DNA of 59,655 nt from an uncultured Alistipes sp. (GCA_949285535.1 CASDZP010000012.1:1-59655), one strand, 5' to 3'; counted from the first letter of the stretch, positions 38,506 through 46,777 are shown. Program-made: numbers and translations. Notes: generated by a model from the letters alone, not told the origin.

Positions 38506-38633
38506 CTTTAGCAGAAGTTTACAGTTAGACCCGTGAGAGAGAAGAGCCGTTCGCACCGACATTCTTTATACGCAGATAACTTTCACACGCTTCATTTTCA
38601 AAATCGCGACTCAAAGCAAAGTCGGGCGCAAAT

Positions 38634-38822
38634 TTCGGACACAGCGCACGCTCAAGCCGTTCGACTTGTTGGCGTTGCTTGACGGGTTAACGCCGCCACT
38701 GTAAAGATTCATATAGTATGCCTTTGTCTCCTCGTACCGGGTGGATGCCCAACAGTTTCCGTTCACGCCCTGATTGTTCAGCGCGCCACTGGAGTTGTTA
38801 CGGCCTCCGACAGCGGGAAACT
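38634..38822 (-). repeat. Cassette G: Asn-rich, 4-nt deletion at its end
   Basis: Reads GGRNNSSG, LNNQG, VNGNCW, YYMNLYSGG. The conserved CCGAAGAGAATTTGC at the unit end is shortened to CCGAAATTTGC. Confidence 0.8.
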
Positions 38823-38952
38823 CTTTAGCAGAAGTTTACAGTTAGACCAGCGCGAGAGAGAAGAGCCGTTCGCACCGACATTCTTTATACGCAGATAACT
38901 TTCACACGCTTCATTTTCAAAATCGCGACTCAAAGCAAAGTCGGGCGCAAAT

Positions 38953-39143
38953 TCTTCGGACACAGCGCACGCTCAAGCCGAACGACTTGTCGGCGTCGTT
39001 TGACGAGTTAACGCCACCGCTACTAAAGCTCATAAAGTATCCCATTGTCTCCTCGTACTGGGTGGACGACCAATAGTATCCGGTCAAGCCCTGATTATAC
39101 AGTGCGCCACTGGAGGTGTGGCGTCCTCCGACAGCGGGAAACT
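38953..39143 (-). repeat. Cassette H: strongly diversified, 2-nt deletion at its end
   Basis: Reads GGRHTSSG, LYNQG, LTGYYW, YFMSFSSGG. The end sequence is CCGAAGAATTTGC, two bases shorter than in most copies. Confidence 0.8.
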
Positions 39144-39275
39144 CTTTAGCAGAAGTTTACATTTAGACTCGGCAAGAGAGAAGAGCCGTTCGCACCGACA
39201 TTCTTTATACGCAGATAACTTTCACACGCTTCATTTTCAAAATCGCGACTCAAAGCAAAGTCGGGGTGCAAATTC

Positions 39276-39466
39276 TCTTCGGACACAGCGCACGCTCAAG
39301 CCGTACGTCTTACCGCCATACTTGGACGGACTAACGCCGTCGGCATTGAAGTTCATATTGTATCCCAACTCCTCATCATACTGGGTTGACGACCAATACC
39401 CCGCAGCCATACCCTGACTATACAGCGCGCCATTGGAGTGGTGGCGTCCGCCGACAGCGGGAAACA
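39276..39466 (-). repeat. Cassette I: strongly diversified
   Basis: Reads GGRHHSNG, LYSQG, MAAGYW, YNMNFNADG. Its YS pair equals that of the live VR. The upstream boundary differs (AGCAAGCAGG in plus orientation instead of TCTTTAGCAG). Confidence 0.8.
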
Positions 39467-39598
39467 GCAAGCAGGATTTTACAGTTGAGTCAGCGAGGGC
39501 GGAGAGCCGTTCGCACCGACATTCTTTAACACGCAGATAACTTTCACACGTTTCATTTTTCAAAATCGCGACTCAAAGCAAAATCGGGGCGCAAATTC

Positions 39599-39789
39599 TC
39601 TTCGGACACAGCGCACGCTAAAGCCGTTTGACTTATAGTTGTTGTTTGACGGGTTAACGCTGCTGCTATTAAAGCTCATGTTGTATCCGTTCTCCCCGTC
39701 GTACTGCGTAGAAGACCAATAGTTCCCGTTCGTACCCTGATTGTTCAGCACACCTGTGGAGCGGTTGCGGTTTCCGACAGCGGGAAACT
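39599..39789 (-). repeat. Cassette J: Asn-rich, nearest to avd
   Basis: Reads GNRNRSTG, LNNQG, TNGNYW, YNMSFNSSS. It is the avd-proximal end of the bank; beyond it (39790-39980) the sequence is unique. Confidence 0.8.
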
Positions 39790-39990
39790 ATAAAGCAGGA
39801 GTTTACAATAGTCATCACGAGAGCGTAAAGCCGTCACACCGACACATCATTTGCGCCTGCAAACCATGCCGTCACCGCGTTTTCACGGGGTCATCCCTGC
39901 ATAAAACGCGTTGTTTCAGGTTATCATGGTTATAAAGCGTTGATATTTCAAAGAACGTTTTTATGTCAATGTCAGAAAATCCATAAAAAA

Positions 39991-40072
39991 GCGGACGGAT
40001 TCAGATTTGCTTTCAAGGTCTCCACGCCCTGTTGTTAAACAAAAATAAAAGCATCGGTCTTTATCCGTCCGC
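39991..40072 (-). terminator. Long-range stem between avd and the cassette bank
   Basis: 10-bp arms GCGGACGGAT (39991-40000) and ATCCGTCCGC (40063-40072) enclose ~62 nt; on the minus strand the structure is followed by TTTTTTATGG. It may end the msl-avd transcript before the cassettes, or be a structured part of a longer template RNA. Confidence 0.5.
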
Positions 40073-40095
40073 AATTTCAAACAACCTTTCATATT

Positions 40096-40461
40096 TTAAT
40101 CGGCTCTGGCACCGATATTTTTCGACTGTTCATACCATGTCGCCAACTGTTTGGAGACCTCTTCGGCAGTCACGGACAAGGCGACGAAAGTTTTTCGGTT
40201 TATCGCCCTTAGCTCGAACATCAGCCTCATTCCTACCACCACTTTGACAAACTCCTCACGCGCCATCATTATGTATTGCGATTTGAGCCGTCTGTCTCTG
40301 TTGGCTTTGAATAGCGACGCCATGACCTCGATTATGTCGTGCGCTATTTTTTCGCCATAGACCATTCTGTATATCCTGTTCATCTGCGGCAATGTTTTGG
40401 AGAAAGCGACGAGCAGTTCGTTGCATTTCTGATATACGGGCAGTTCGTTAAATAGAGCCAT
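40096..40461 (-). CDS. avd: Avd, DGR accessory variability determinant
   Basis: A 121-aa, almost wholly helical, basic protein of the four-helix-bundle type (relatives include the '23S rRNA-intervening sequence' proteins and Bordetella Avd, 128 aa). Helices start near ELPVYQKCNELLVAFSKTL, HDIIEVMASLFKANR, MMAREEFVKVVVGMRLMFEL and FVALSVTAEEVSKQLATWY. Avd forms a basic ring that binds the RT and template RNA and is required for mutagenic homing (established in Bordetella phage). Overlaps the msl stop by 14 bp. Confidence 0.9.
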   Translation of the reverse strand: MALFNELPVYQKCNELLVAFSKTLPQMNRIYRMVYGEKIAHDIIEVMASLFKANRDRRLKSQYIMMAREEFVKVVVGMRLMFELRAINRKTFVALSVTAEEVSKQLATWYEQSKNIGARAD

Positions 40462-40927
40462 TTGAGAGCAGGTGTTTCAGTTCTTTGACAAAAATCAGGC
40501 ACTCAATCGGGTTTGCCGATTCGAGCATAAAGTTTCTTATTCTGTGTATAGCCTCTTTTTCGGGGTCACTTTGCTCGTTGTTTTTCTCTTCAGTCGTTTT
40601 TATCTCTTTTGCCTCGACGAGATTTTTCCATGTATCGAAATCCCTCAAATCGACACGCCCGCCCATATCGACGACAATCGTCCGTTCGTCGGGTATAGTG
40701 ACGGAGTAGTCACGAATCAGTTCGGATATTTTGGAGTTCGGGAATCCAATATAGACCACGTAACCGTCCACGCATTTGACAAATTTTTTCTGGACGAGAT
40801 ATTTTTTGATGTTGTTATAAAACACATAAGCCGACCTTTCGTAGGCTTTCCAAAATCCGCCTTCTTTGTAAAGATAAATTTTGTCTTCATTATGTTTTTC
40901 CGTTTCTACTTTTTCCTGTATTGTCAT
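40448..40927 (-). CDS. msl: Msl: MutS-like DGR accessory protein
   Basis: A 159-aa protein. Its N-terminal ~100 residues (IYLYKEGGFWKAYERSAYVF…) resemble the mismatch-recognition domain I of MutS, with a Phe in the G-x-F-W context comparable to the mismatch-probing Phe-x-Glu loop. The C-terminal ~50 residues are charged then helical (EKEAIHRIRNFMLESANPIE). MutS-like accessory genes have been reported in surveys of Bacteroidota DGRs; their role is not established. The overlap with avd implies coupled expression. Confidence 0.75.
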   Translation of the reverse strand: MTIQEKVETEKHNEDKIYLYKEGGFWKAYERSAYVFYNNIKKYLVQKKFVKCVDGYVVYIGFPNSKISELIRDYSVTIPDERTIVVDMGGRVDLRDFDTWKNLVEAKEIKTTEEKNNEQSDPEKEAIHRIRNFMLESANPIECLIFVKELKHLLSNGSI

Positions 40928-41332
40928 GGCGCTCTCGTTTTATTGGTTCAATGATGTTCAAGCTCCATAGCGTGAATACACATTCACGTGACGGTCACGC
41001 TCCGTGAAAAGAGGTTGCATTCGCAATCAGACTTACATTACAACATCAGTTCATTTTTTGACCGTTTCACACCTGCAAATCTACAAATATTTTTATATCC
41101 ACAATAATTTTTCAAACATTTTTTACAATATTTTTACAACATACACCCAAATAAATACACATAATACATTATCATACAAATATTTAAATATTTACAACAA
41201 CATAACATTTTTCAAACATTAATTACAACAAAAACATCCGTTTTAAAACACGACACATTACAACACCCACACAAAAACACACATAAATTACAACAACCGC
41301 ACTCCGTTCAGCCGATTTTGACGACATAAAAA

Positions 41333-41358
41333 AAGCCCGACGGTTTAATGTCGGGCTT
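41333..41358 (-). terminator. Terminator
   Basis: Stem AAGCCCGAC/GTCGGGCTT with an 8-nt loop and a T-run on the minus strand. Confidence 0.85.
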
Positions 41359-41647
41359 CGATGCGTGCAAAACATCACGCGTCTCATACAAATACTAAAA
41401 ACAAGGGGAAATAAATAAAATAAAAATATAAAATAGTTAAAAAAGGGTGATTTATGACGCTCCATATAAACGGAGAGTGTAACCTTACCACAGAAATACA
41501 ATAATCAAACTTTCAATTACAACATCAGACCATAAAAACAGACATTCAATTCTTCAAAAGCCTGCTGCACGCATAAAAGCATGATTACGGCAGTTCCCAT
41601 TCCGACACGTAAAGAACGCTGCACAATCTTCACATATCATTCTGACA

Positions 41648-41655
41648 CAAATATA
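41648..41655 (-). promoter_or_regulatory. Possible promoter of a short transcript
   Basis: TATATTTG on the minus strand, ~290 bp before the terminator at 41333-41358, with no gene between. No good -33 element at the expected distance. Confidence 0.3.
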
Positions 41656-41823
41656 CAAAAATTTTCAACAAACAGTACATTTACTGAACTTTTTTATACA
41701 ACATCGCAAAAAAGCTCTCTTTGTTCGTTCACCTCTCCCTCACCGCCACAATATCCCGATAAAATACACGACATTCCGAGACACACGACCACAACAGAGA
41801 ACACACCATACCCATAAAAAAAG

Positions 41824-41847
41824 GCGACCCGACTCACGTCGGGTCTC
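41824..41847 (-). terminator. Terminator after DGR target
   Basis: Stem GACCCGAC/GTCGGGTC, 4-nt loop, minus-strand T-run of seven. Confidence 0.8.
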
Positions 41848-42182
41848 GCAGGACTATGAGGGAAAGCCCTCACGAATCAATCGTTAATCTAAATGCCGTA
41901 CCGAGAAGAGAGGTTACACATTCGATTGATGCCGCGACAACAGGCAGACAGATTCAGTCCGCACAATGAAAGTTGCCGTCTTCTCTTTTTTTAAGGGTAT
42001 ATAAGAAGAGAGGTTTTGGTGTCAAATCATACGAAACATTTTTTATGTTACAAACACCGACGCCGACAAATGCCGTCACCCGAAAGTTCTGTCAATATTT
42101 TTATTAAAACCTCGTTTGACGCTATTTCACCGAACACTTCGACGATGTTAAAATTATAACATTTTTCAAAAAATTTTTCGCG

Positions 42183-42250
42183 GCGCCGCCGCTTCGCAGG
42201 CGGCGCTTTGCTCTCGCATGCAGTCCGATGTCCGCTTCGCATGACATCGG
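42183..42250 (-). promoter_or_regulatory. Paired hairpins just beyond the variable region
   Basis: Two 8-bp stems on the minus strand: CCGATGTC/GACATCGG (42225-42250) and GCGCCGCC/GGCGGCGC (42183-42206). Both loops contain GCGAAGC, known in DNA as an unusually stable mini-hairpin. The first begins 33 bp past the VR end. In the Bordetella phage DGR a hairpin/cruciform just downstream of the VR promotes target recognition, so these are candidates for that role; termination is the alternative, since the second stem is followed by an A/T-rich tract. Confidence 0.6.
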
Positions 42251-42280
42251 GGAAGAATCAAAGAAATCAAAGAATCATTT

Positions 42281-45200
42281 TTATCTTCGGACACAGCGCA
42301 CGCTCAATCCGTTCGACTTATAATTATAGCTTGACGGACAGACGCCACTGCTGTTAAAGTGTATATAGTAGCCCTTCTCACCGTCGTACTGTGTGGACGC
42401 CCAACAGTTTCCGTTCACGCCCTGACTGTACAGCACACCACTGGAGTAATGGCGGTAACCGACAGCGGGAAACTCCAACTTAAGCTTACCGCTTGTGAAT
42501 ATCTTGTAACCGTAGTCGCTTGCATTCCATCCTCCACCATTTGTCTGTGTCGTAGCGTTCTTTAAGGCTACAAACTCATCCATGGTCGGTAAGCGGTAAT
42601 CTTCGGGACACGGGTCGTTGGCTTCAAGCCATGATGTGTTTTTGGTCGGAGGGTTGGTTCCGTTCCAACCGCTGACGCTGCTGCCCGTGCTTTCCCAAGA
42701 CTTTTTGCCGACATCCCACTGATAGAACCTGCCGTGAGATTTCGTTTTTATCGGGTCGTCCGTACATTCGGACGGCAACTTCGTGGCAAACGATGTGCCT
42801 TCCCAACGGCTCTTACCCAAATTGTAACGCATCCAGCTGACACCTCCGATAGTGACGAGAGAATAAGGATTGAAGTCACAATTTTGTGTTACGGTAACCT
42901 GAATAGTCGTTCCCTTATATGTCAACGTAAGAACAACCGTTCTCGATTTTCCGTAATCATTCTCTGCCGTCGTCTTGACCGTCAGTTTGTTACCCGAAAC
43001 ACTTGCCAACATCCATGCGTTGCTCTGCGGCGAAACCGTCAGACCGCCCGATATCGAACCGTCGTTTGTCGTAGCTACCGTTATAGTGCTTGTCTGGTTG
43101 GGTTGACCATTAAACGTAATAGACGAGGGAGTTATTGTGAGCTTGACAGGTGTCTGACTGACTGTCGCTGTCGCTCGGTTTACTCCGTCTCGACCTTTAA
43201 GTGTTATAATAGCGTTCGATTCCTCTTCATTGAACGTCAAGGTCGATTTGAACGCGACCTTAAATGTACCCGCTGTTGAAAGCGAGCTGACAGCATGGTC
43301 GGTCGTATTCGTACTTGTCACATAACCGCTTTCGAGAATATCCCATACAGAGGCTGTAAACGTACCGTTGACCGATGCCAGACCGCCAATGACGGAATAA
43401 CTGCTTTGGTTACCGACAAGGATGCTTGTCTTCTTGGCTTGTCTGACGGTAAACGAACCTGCGACATTGCCGTCAACCTTTATGTCAAATTCAGAGTCAA
43501 CCTCGCTTGTCGTCGTGTTGGCGGGTACAGCCAACGTGAATGTGTAGGTGTCGCCGTTGCCCGCAAGGGGTGATTTAACGGTGACTTTGCTGCCCGATGT
43601 CTTGGACTCCAGCTCAATTCGGTCGAGGCTCGCAGTTGCCGAGAGTTTGACGCTGAAGGTATAATCGTACGCCACGCTGAACGCCTTGAGGACATTGGCC
43701 TCAAAGATTGCCTGACCGCCAGAACCGTAAGTGACGCCCTGAACCGTGGCGGTAAAGTTGGCGAGCTGCGTAACCGTGAACGACTGTGAAAAAGTGTTCT
43801 GGCTCTCGAGAACAACCTGACCCGTACGCTCTTTGCCCGTGTTGGCTGACGCTATCACACTCAACGACGAACCGCTCGGATTGGTTTCGGGTCCGCCTGC
43901 CACGGGCGATGTGCCAAGCCAGCTCTGTGTAACTTTGGACACTTTCCATGAGGTCGAACCGCTACCGGCGGAGGTATTGATTGTCATCGACACGGAACCT
44001 CCGTCCTTGACTATATTTTTGAGTTTAAGCGAATCCTCTTTTGAGACACTGAATGTCACTGGACTCTGTTTCGTTGTGAACTCAACCTTGTTACCGCCGT
44101 TAAGATTCATCGCAATAGTCGCGCTCTGCGCCGCGTCGTTATATTTCATCGTCTCGGCATAGCCGATAATGACTTTTTTGTTTTCAGCATCTTGAGTGAC
44201 CTTTATATTGGGATTGCTCGAAAAGAAGTCTCGAAAATCCCACTCCGAAACGACGTATGTAACATTTTTAAGCTCCTGACGGTCTTTAACACCGCCCCAT
44301 ATCTCGGCGGAGGTATCTGTCAGTTTCGGCTGAACAGGGGTCTTGACGGTAAACGAACCGACAACGACTCCGTCAACTTCTACGTCAATGATATAATCGA
44401 CCTCCTTGTCCTTGTCGCTCGCGGGAACGGTAAGCGTGAAATTATACGTCTTATCATCCTTACCCTTGGTTACGTCGCTTGCGGTGATACCGCTGTCAGC
44501 CGCGGTACCTTTGTTGCAGTTGACGACAATGGACGCCCCGTCGGGTATGGCAGTCTGGGTGATAAAGGTAAACGAATATGTCTTTTTGAGGCTGTAAGCC
44601 TTTAACGTGTTGTCTGAAGAACTCCAGCATTCCGACGCCGAGATACTGCCGACGCTGTAAGAGGGTGACTGCGAAACCTCAAACGCTCTCGAAATGGTGT
44701 TCATGGATTTCACTCGTATATAGGCGGTACGACCCGTAGAGCCGGGATTGGTTTCAAGATGCAGTTTCAGCTTGGTACCACTACCCCCGGTCATCGAAGG
44801 AGACGTTTTCTTAATCCATGTGGCGGGCGAACCGTCAACTTCGGTAATGTCGCCCCACATCACCCAAACCTGGTCGGTCTCGGTTGTGACCGTCGCATCG
44901 ACATCACATTCGAGATACCCCACATTGGAAAGTCTCTCGGGTGTAAAGGTTATCTTGGCGGGACGTTGCTTGAAGGTCACTTTGGCATGCACCTCGCCGT
45001 TCGGGTCGGTAAACTCGACGGGTACTTCAAGACCGTCTGTCGGCATCTGTGACGCGTCAACCGTCTCTATGAACGTGGCGGTGATTGTCTTTGCCTGTCT
45101 GTCTATGTCTATCATAATACCGTCGGTATTGTTCTCTGATTCTCCCGTCGGTATTATCACAATGTCATTCATCTCATCTTCATCGGCATCATACTTGACC

Positions 45201-46456
45201 GCTCGTGTCTTCGTAATGCTACCTACACCACCGATGACATTCACGCAACCGTCCTCAAGCGTCGTTCCGCTGACGGCTGTTATCGTGATACCCCTGCTCT
45301 GGACTATATTGAAGAAACCGACATTGGTCTGCCCCACTTTAACGACAATCTTGGTTGTGCGCTCGGCTCCCGTCGTGTTTTTGGATACCACTATCACGTT
45401 ATCCCTTATCTCAAGCCAATCGGCGGACTCTATGTTGACAAGTTCGCCGACACCCCCGTTGGCTGTTATCACAAACGAAAACTCGGTGCCGCCGCTATAC
45501 GCGCGCAAATCACCGTTGTCATTGAACATACCGCCGACAACCTGAATCTTTACATCGCCGTTGAGGTTATAACTGCCCACATTGCCCCAGTTGTCGGGCG
45601 AGCCTACTTTCAGATTTCCGCTTTCAAGATAGCCGACCATTGCGGTAGCCTGCTTACCGACATCGAGACGTTCCACAAACGACATCGACGCAACTGTCTT
45701 GGCGGTATTGCCGCTCCCTGCGGAAGCATCCTTCACAACTGCCTCCACCTCCATTTCGACACCCGACACTCTGCTCTGCGGAACATAAAAGCTATACACA
45801 ACCAGGTTACCCTCATCATCCTTTACAGCCTCCGCCGTCATGTCGTAGGTAATTCCCGAAACCTCTTCGCCCGACTTGAAAAGATACCCCCTCGAAGGCA
45901 AACCGCTGACGGTCGATTTAGCCAAATCTATTCTTGTCGCCGAAGTGTTGGTCATCTTGATTGAGCTGTTAACCCTGTTCAACATCATCGGAACACGTGT
46001 ATCGGGAGAAGTTCCCGACAAATCGACAGTCACTTTACCTGAGAACGGGAATCGCTTGTATGTAGTCTGATGCGGAATCGAGAGTGACTCCAGTTTGCCC
46101 ACCGTCAAACCCTCCGCCTCAGGCAAATCTATAAGGTCCGTACAGTTCACCACGGCATAAACGGTATATGTCTCCCTGTACGGCAGGCTTATTTTACTAC
46201 TGCCCCCGACATAGTCCGTCATCTCACGTAAAACACAAACTCCCTTGGAATCAAACGCATAGAAGACTACATCGTCAATTTGGTCGTCAGACGGAACAGA
46301 CGACCTCGTGACAACGCCATTGTCCGTTTGGTCGGAAATATCATAAAATTCGTCAAACTCAAAATCAAACGCCAAATCCTGCGTCGAAACCAAGCTGTCG
46401 TTCCGCTGCGCACAACTGACGCAAAAAGCTAATAATAAAGCAATTACCCTTCTCAT
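42281..46456 (-). CDS. DGR target: large lipoprotein with C-terminal FISUMP/C-type-lectin-like variable domain
   Basis: A 1391-aa surface lipoprotein: hydrophobic signal with Cys15 as probable lipidation site (AFCVSC); a fimbrillin-like region (about residues 40-290); then several ~90-residue beta-sandwich repeats ending in motifs such as FEVSQSP, FTVTQLA and VTVTQNC, resembling BACON/Ig-like modules; and a C-terminal ~200-residue domain (IGGVSWMRYNLGKSRW…, DPCPEDYRLPTMDEF…, SVRCVRR) of the 'Fibrobacter succinogenes major paralogous' type with a C-type-lectin-like fold. The last 63 codons are the DGR variable region. Diversified residues are 1334, 1343, 1344, 1366 and 1373. Likely a surface ligand-binding protein. 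Confidence 0.93.
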   Translation of the reverse strand: MRRVIALLLAFCVSCAQRNDSLVSTQDLAFDFEFDEFYDISDQTDNGVVTRSSVPSDDQIDDVVFYAFDSKGVCVLREMTDYVGGSSKISLPYRETYTVYAVVNCTDLIDLPEAEGLTVGKLESLSIPHQTTYKRFPFSGKVTVDLSGTSPDTRVPMMLNRVNSSIKMTNTSATRIDLAKSTVSGLPSRGYLFKSGEEVSGITYDMTAEAVKDDEGNLVVYSFYVPQSRVSGVEMEVEAVVKDASAGSGNTAKTVASMSFVERLDVGKQATAMVGYLESGNLKVGSPDNWGNVGSYNLNGDVKIQVVGGMFNDNGDLRAYSGGTEFSFVITANGGVGELVNIESADWLEIRDNVIVVSKNTTGAERTTKIVVKVGQTNVGFFNIVQSRGITITAVSGTTLEDGCVNVIGGVGSITKTRAVKYDADEDEMNDIVIIPTGESENNTDGIMIDIDRQAKTITATFIETVDASQMPTDGLEVPVEFTDPNGEVHAKVTFKQRPAKITFTPERLSNVGYLECDVDATVTTETDQVWVMWGDITEVDGSPATWIKKTSPSMTGGSGTKLKLHLETNPGSTGRTAYIRVKSMNTISRAFEVSQSPSYSVGSISASECWSSSDNTLKAYSLKKTYSFTFITQTAIPDGASIVVNCNKGTAADSGITASDVTKGKDDKTYNFTLTVPASDKDKEVDYIIDVEVDGVVVGSFTVKTPVQPKLTDTSAEIWGGVKDRQELKNVTYVVSEWDFRDFFSSNPNIKVTQDAENKKVIIGYAETMKYNDAAQSATIAMNLNGGNKVEFTTKQSPVTFSVSKEDSLKLKNIVKDGGSVSMTINTSAGSGSTSWKVSKVTQSWLGTSPVAGGPETNPSGSSLSVIASANTGKERTGQVVLESQNTFSQSFTVTQLANFTATVQGVTYGSGGQAIFEANVLKAFSVAYDYTFSVKLSATASLDRIELESKTSGSKVTVKSPLAGNGDTYTFTLAVPANTTTSEVDSEFDIKVDGNVAGSFTVRQAKKTSILVGNQSSYSVIGGLASVNGTFTASVWDILESGYVTSTNTTDHAVSSLSTAGTFKVAFKSTLTFNEEESNAIITLKGRDGVNRATATVSQTPVKLTITPSSITFNGQPNQTSTITVATTNDGSISGGLTVSPQSNAWMLASVSGNKLTVKTTAENDYGKSRTVVLTLTYKGTTIQVTVTQNCDFNPYSLVTIGGVSWMRYNLGKSRWEGTSFATKLPSECTDDPIKTKSHGRFYQWDVGKKSWESTGSSVSGWNGTNPPTKNTSWLEANDPCPEDYRLPTMDEFVALKNATTQTNGGGWNASDYGYKIFTSGKLKLEFPAVGYRHYSSGVLYSQGVNGNCWASTQYDGEKGYYIHFNSSGVCPSSYNYKSNGLSVRCVRR
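42284..42474 (-). repeat. Variable region (VR) of the DGR target
   Basis: 191 bp matching cassette A. Differences at 42339, 42340, 42361, 42371, 42426, 42430, 42457 and 42458. On the coding strand each is A in the template. Results: Asn to Tyr (1334, 1343), Asn to Ser (1344), Asn to His (1366), Asn to Cys (1373), and two silent changes (Gly1333, Gly1362). Homology stops exactly at the target stop codon and at AGTTTCCC upstream. Confidence 0.95.
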
Positions 46457-46486
46457 ATTCTCTAATTCTTTAATAACTTCCCTCTA

Positions 46487-46505
46487 TTTGCAAAAGAGAG
46501 AATTT
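46487..46505. repeat. 19-bp inverted repeat, left arm
   Basis: Exact reverse complement of 47456-47474 (AAATTCTCTCTTTTGCAAA). Lies 31 bp upstream of the DGR target start. Confidence 0.8.
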
Positions 46506-46777
46506 GGCAGGGTGACAATACTATTCAAAAGACCGTGTATCAATGTGTTGAATTGACACGTGAGGTCGTCGGGTCTGCAAAAATTATACTCTTGCGACGC
46601 ATGGATAAAGAGAACGAAACTTTAATAGCAAGAAGGTCAGGAAGAAACAGAGAGGGGTAATATTTTATTTTACAAGCCTGATTAAAAGGCGATTGAATCG
46701 AAAAAGGTCTGTTTTTGGCGATTTATATTTTTCGATTATTCGATGTCAAACGCAAAAGAGGGGGTAAAGGGATAAAA

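Larger units (their letters stand above)
36188..39789 (-). repeat. Tandem bank of ten VR/TR-like cassettes with conserved spacers
   Basis: Ten copies (A-J) of a ~191-bp unit lie head to tail, all in the minus-strand sense, between the reverse transcriptase and avd. Unit starts (plus coordinates) are 36370, 36806, 37245, 37683, 38001, 38315, 38634, 38953, 39276 and 39599. A-D repeat every ~438 bp and D-J every ~318 bp, because two kinds of conserved spacer separate them. A further copy of the long spacer lies between A and the RT gene (36188-36369). Each unit opens with TTTCCCGCTGTCGG and ends after the codons for SVRCVRR, followed by GAATTTGC. No copy has an upstream open frame of any length: a TAA four codons before the unit is present in most. 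Confidence 0.95.
40928..42182. other. Intergenic stretch between DGR target and msl
   Basis: About 1.25 kb without a convincing gene. 41040-41300 is very AT-rich and almost free of G on the plus strand. Two clear minus-strand terminators lie at 41333-41358 and 41824-41847, and a promoter-like TATATTTG at 41648-41655 (minus). A small hairpin CGTGAAT/ATTCACG is near 40970-40990. The direct repeat AGAAGAGAGGTT occurs near 41911 and 42003. The short hydrophobic frame near 41440-41501 crosses the terminator and I do not call it. Confidence 0.5.

Noticed and set aside
36188..39789. Array read as a CRISPR
   Set aside because: The repeated units are ~190 bp and vary inside, while the spacers are conserved; no cas genes. 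The units are homologous to the target gene's 3' end.
36188..39789. Array read as an integron-type gene-cassette array
   Set aside because: No tyrosine integrase, no attC-like sites, and the units are not separate genes.
38001..39789. Cassette E as a direct mutagenised copy of J (or H of G)
   Set aside because: Hand alignment shows several differences at non-adenine sites in both directions, so neither pair is a simple template/product pair.
41223..41501. Hydrophobic small protein on the minus strand
   Set aside because: The frame runs through the strong terminator at 41333-41358 and has no homologue that I recognise.
46715..46777. Upstream TTG start for the cupin-like gene
   Set aside because: The extra residues are basic low-complexity sequence; the ATG at 46778 gives a compact domain start.
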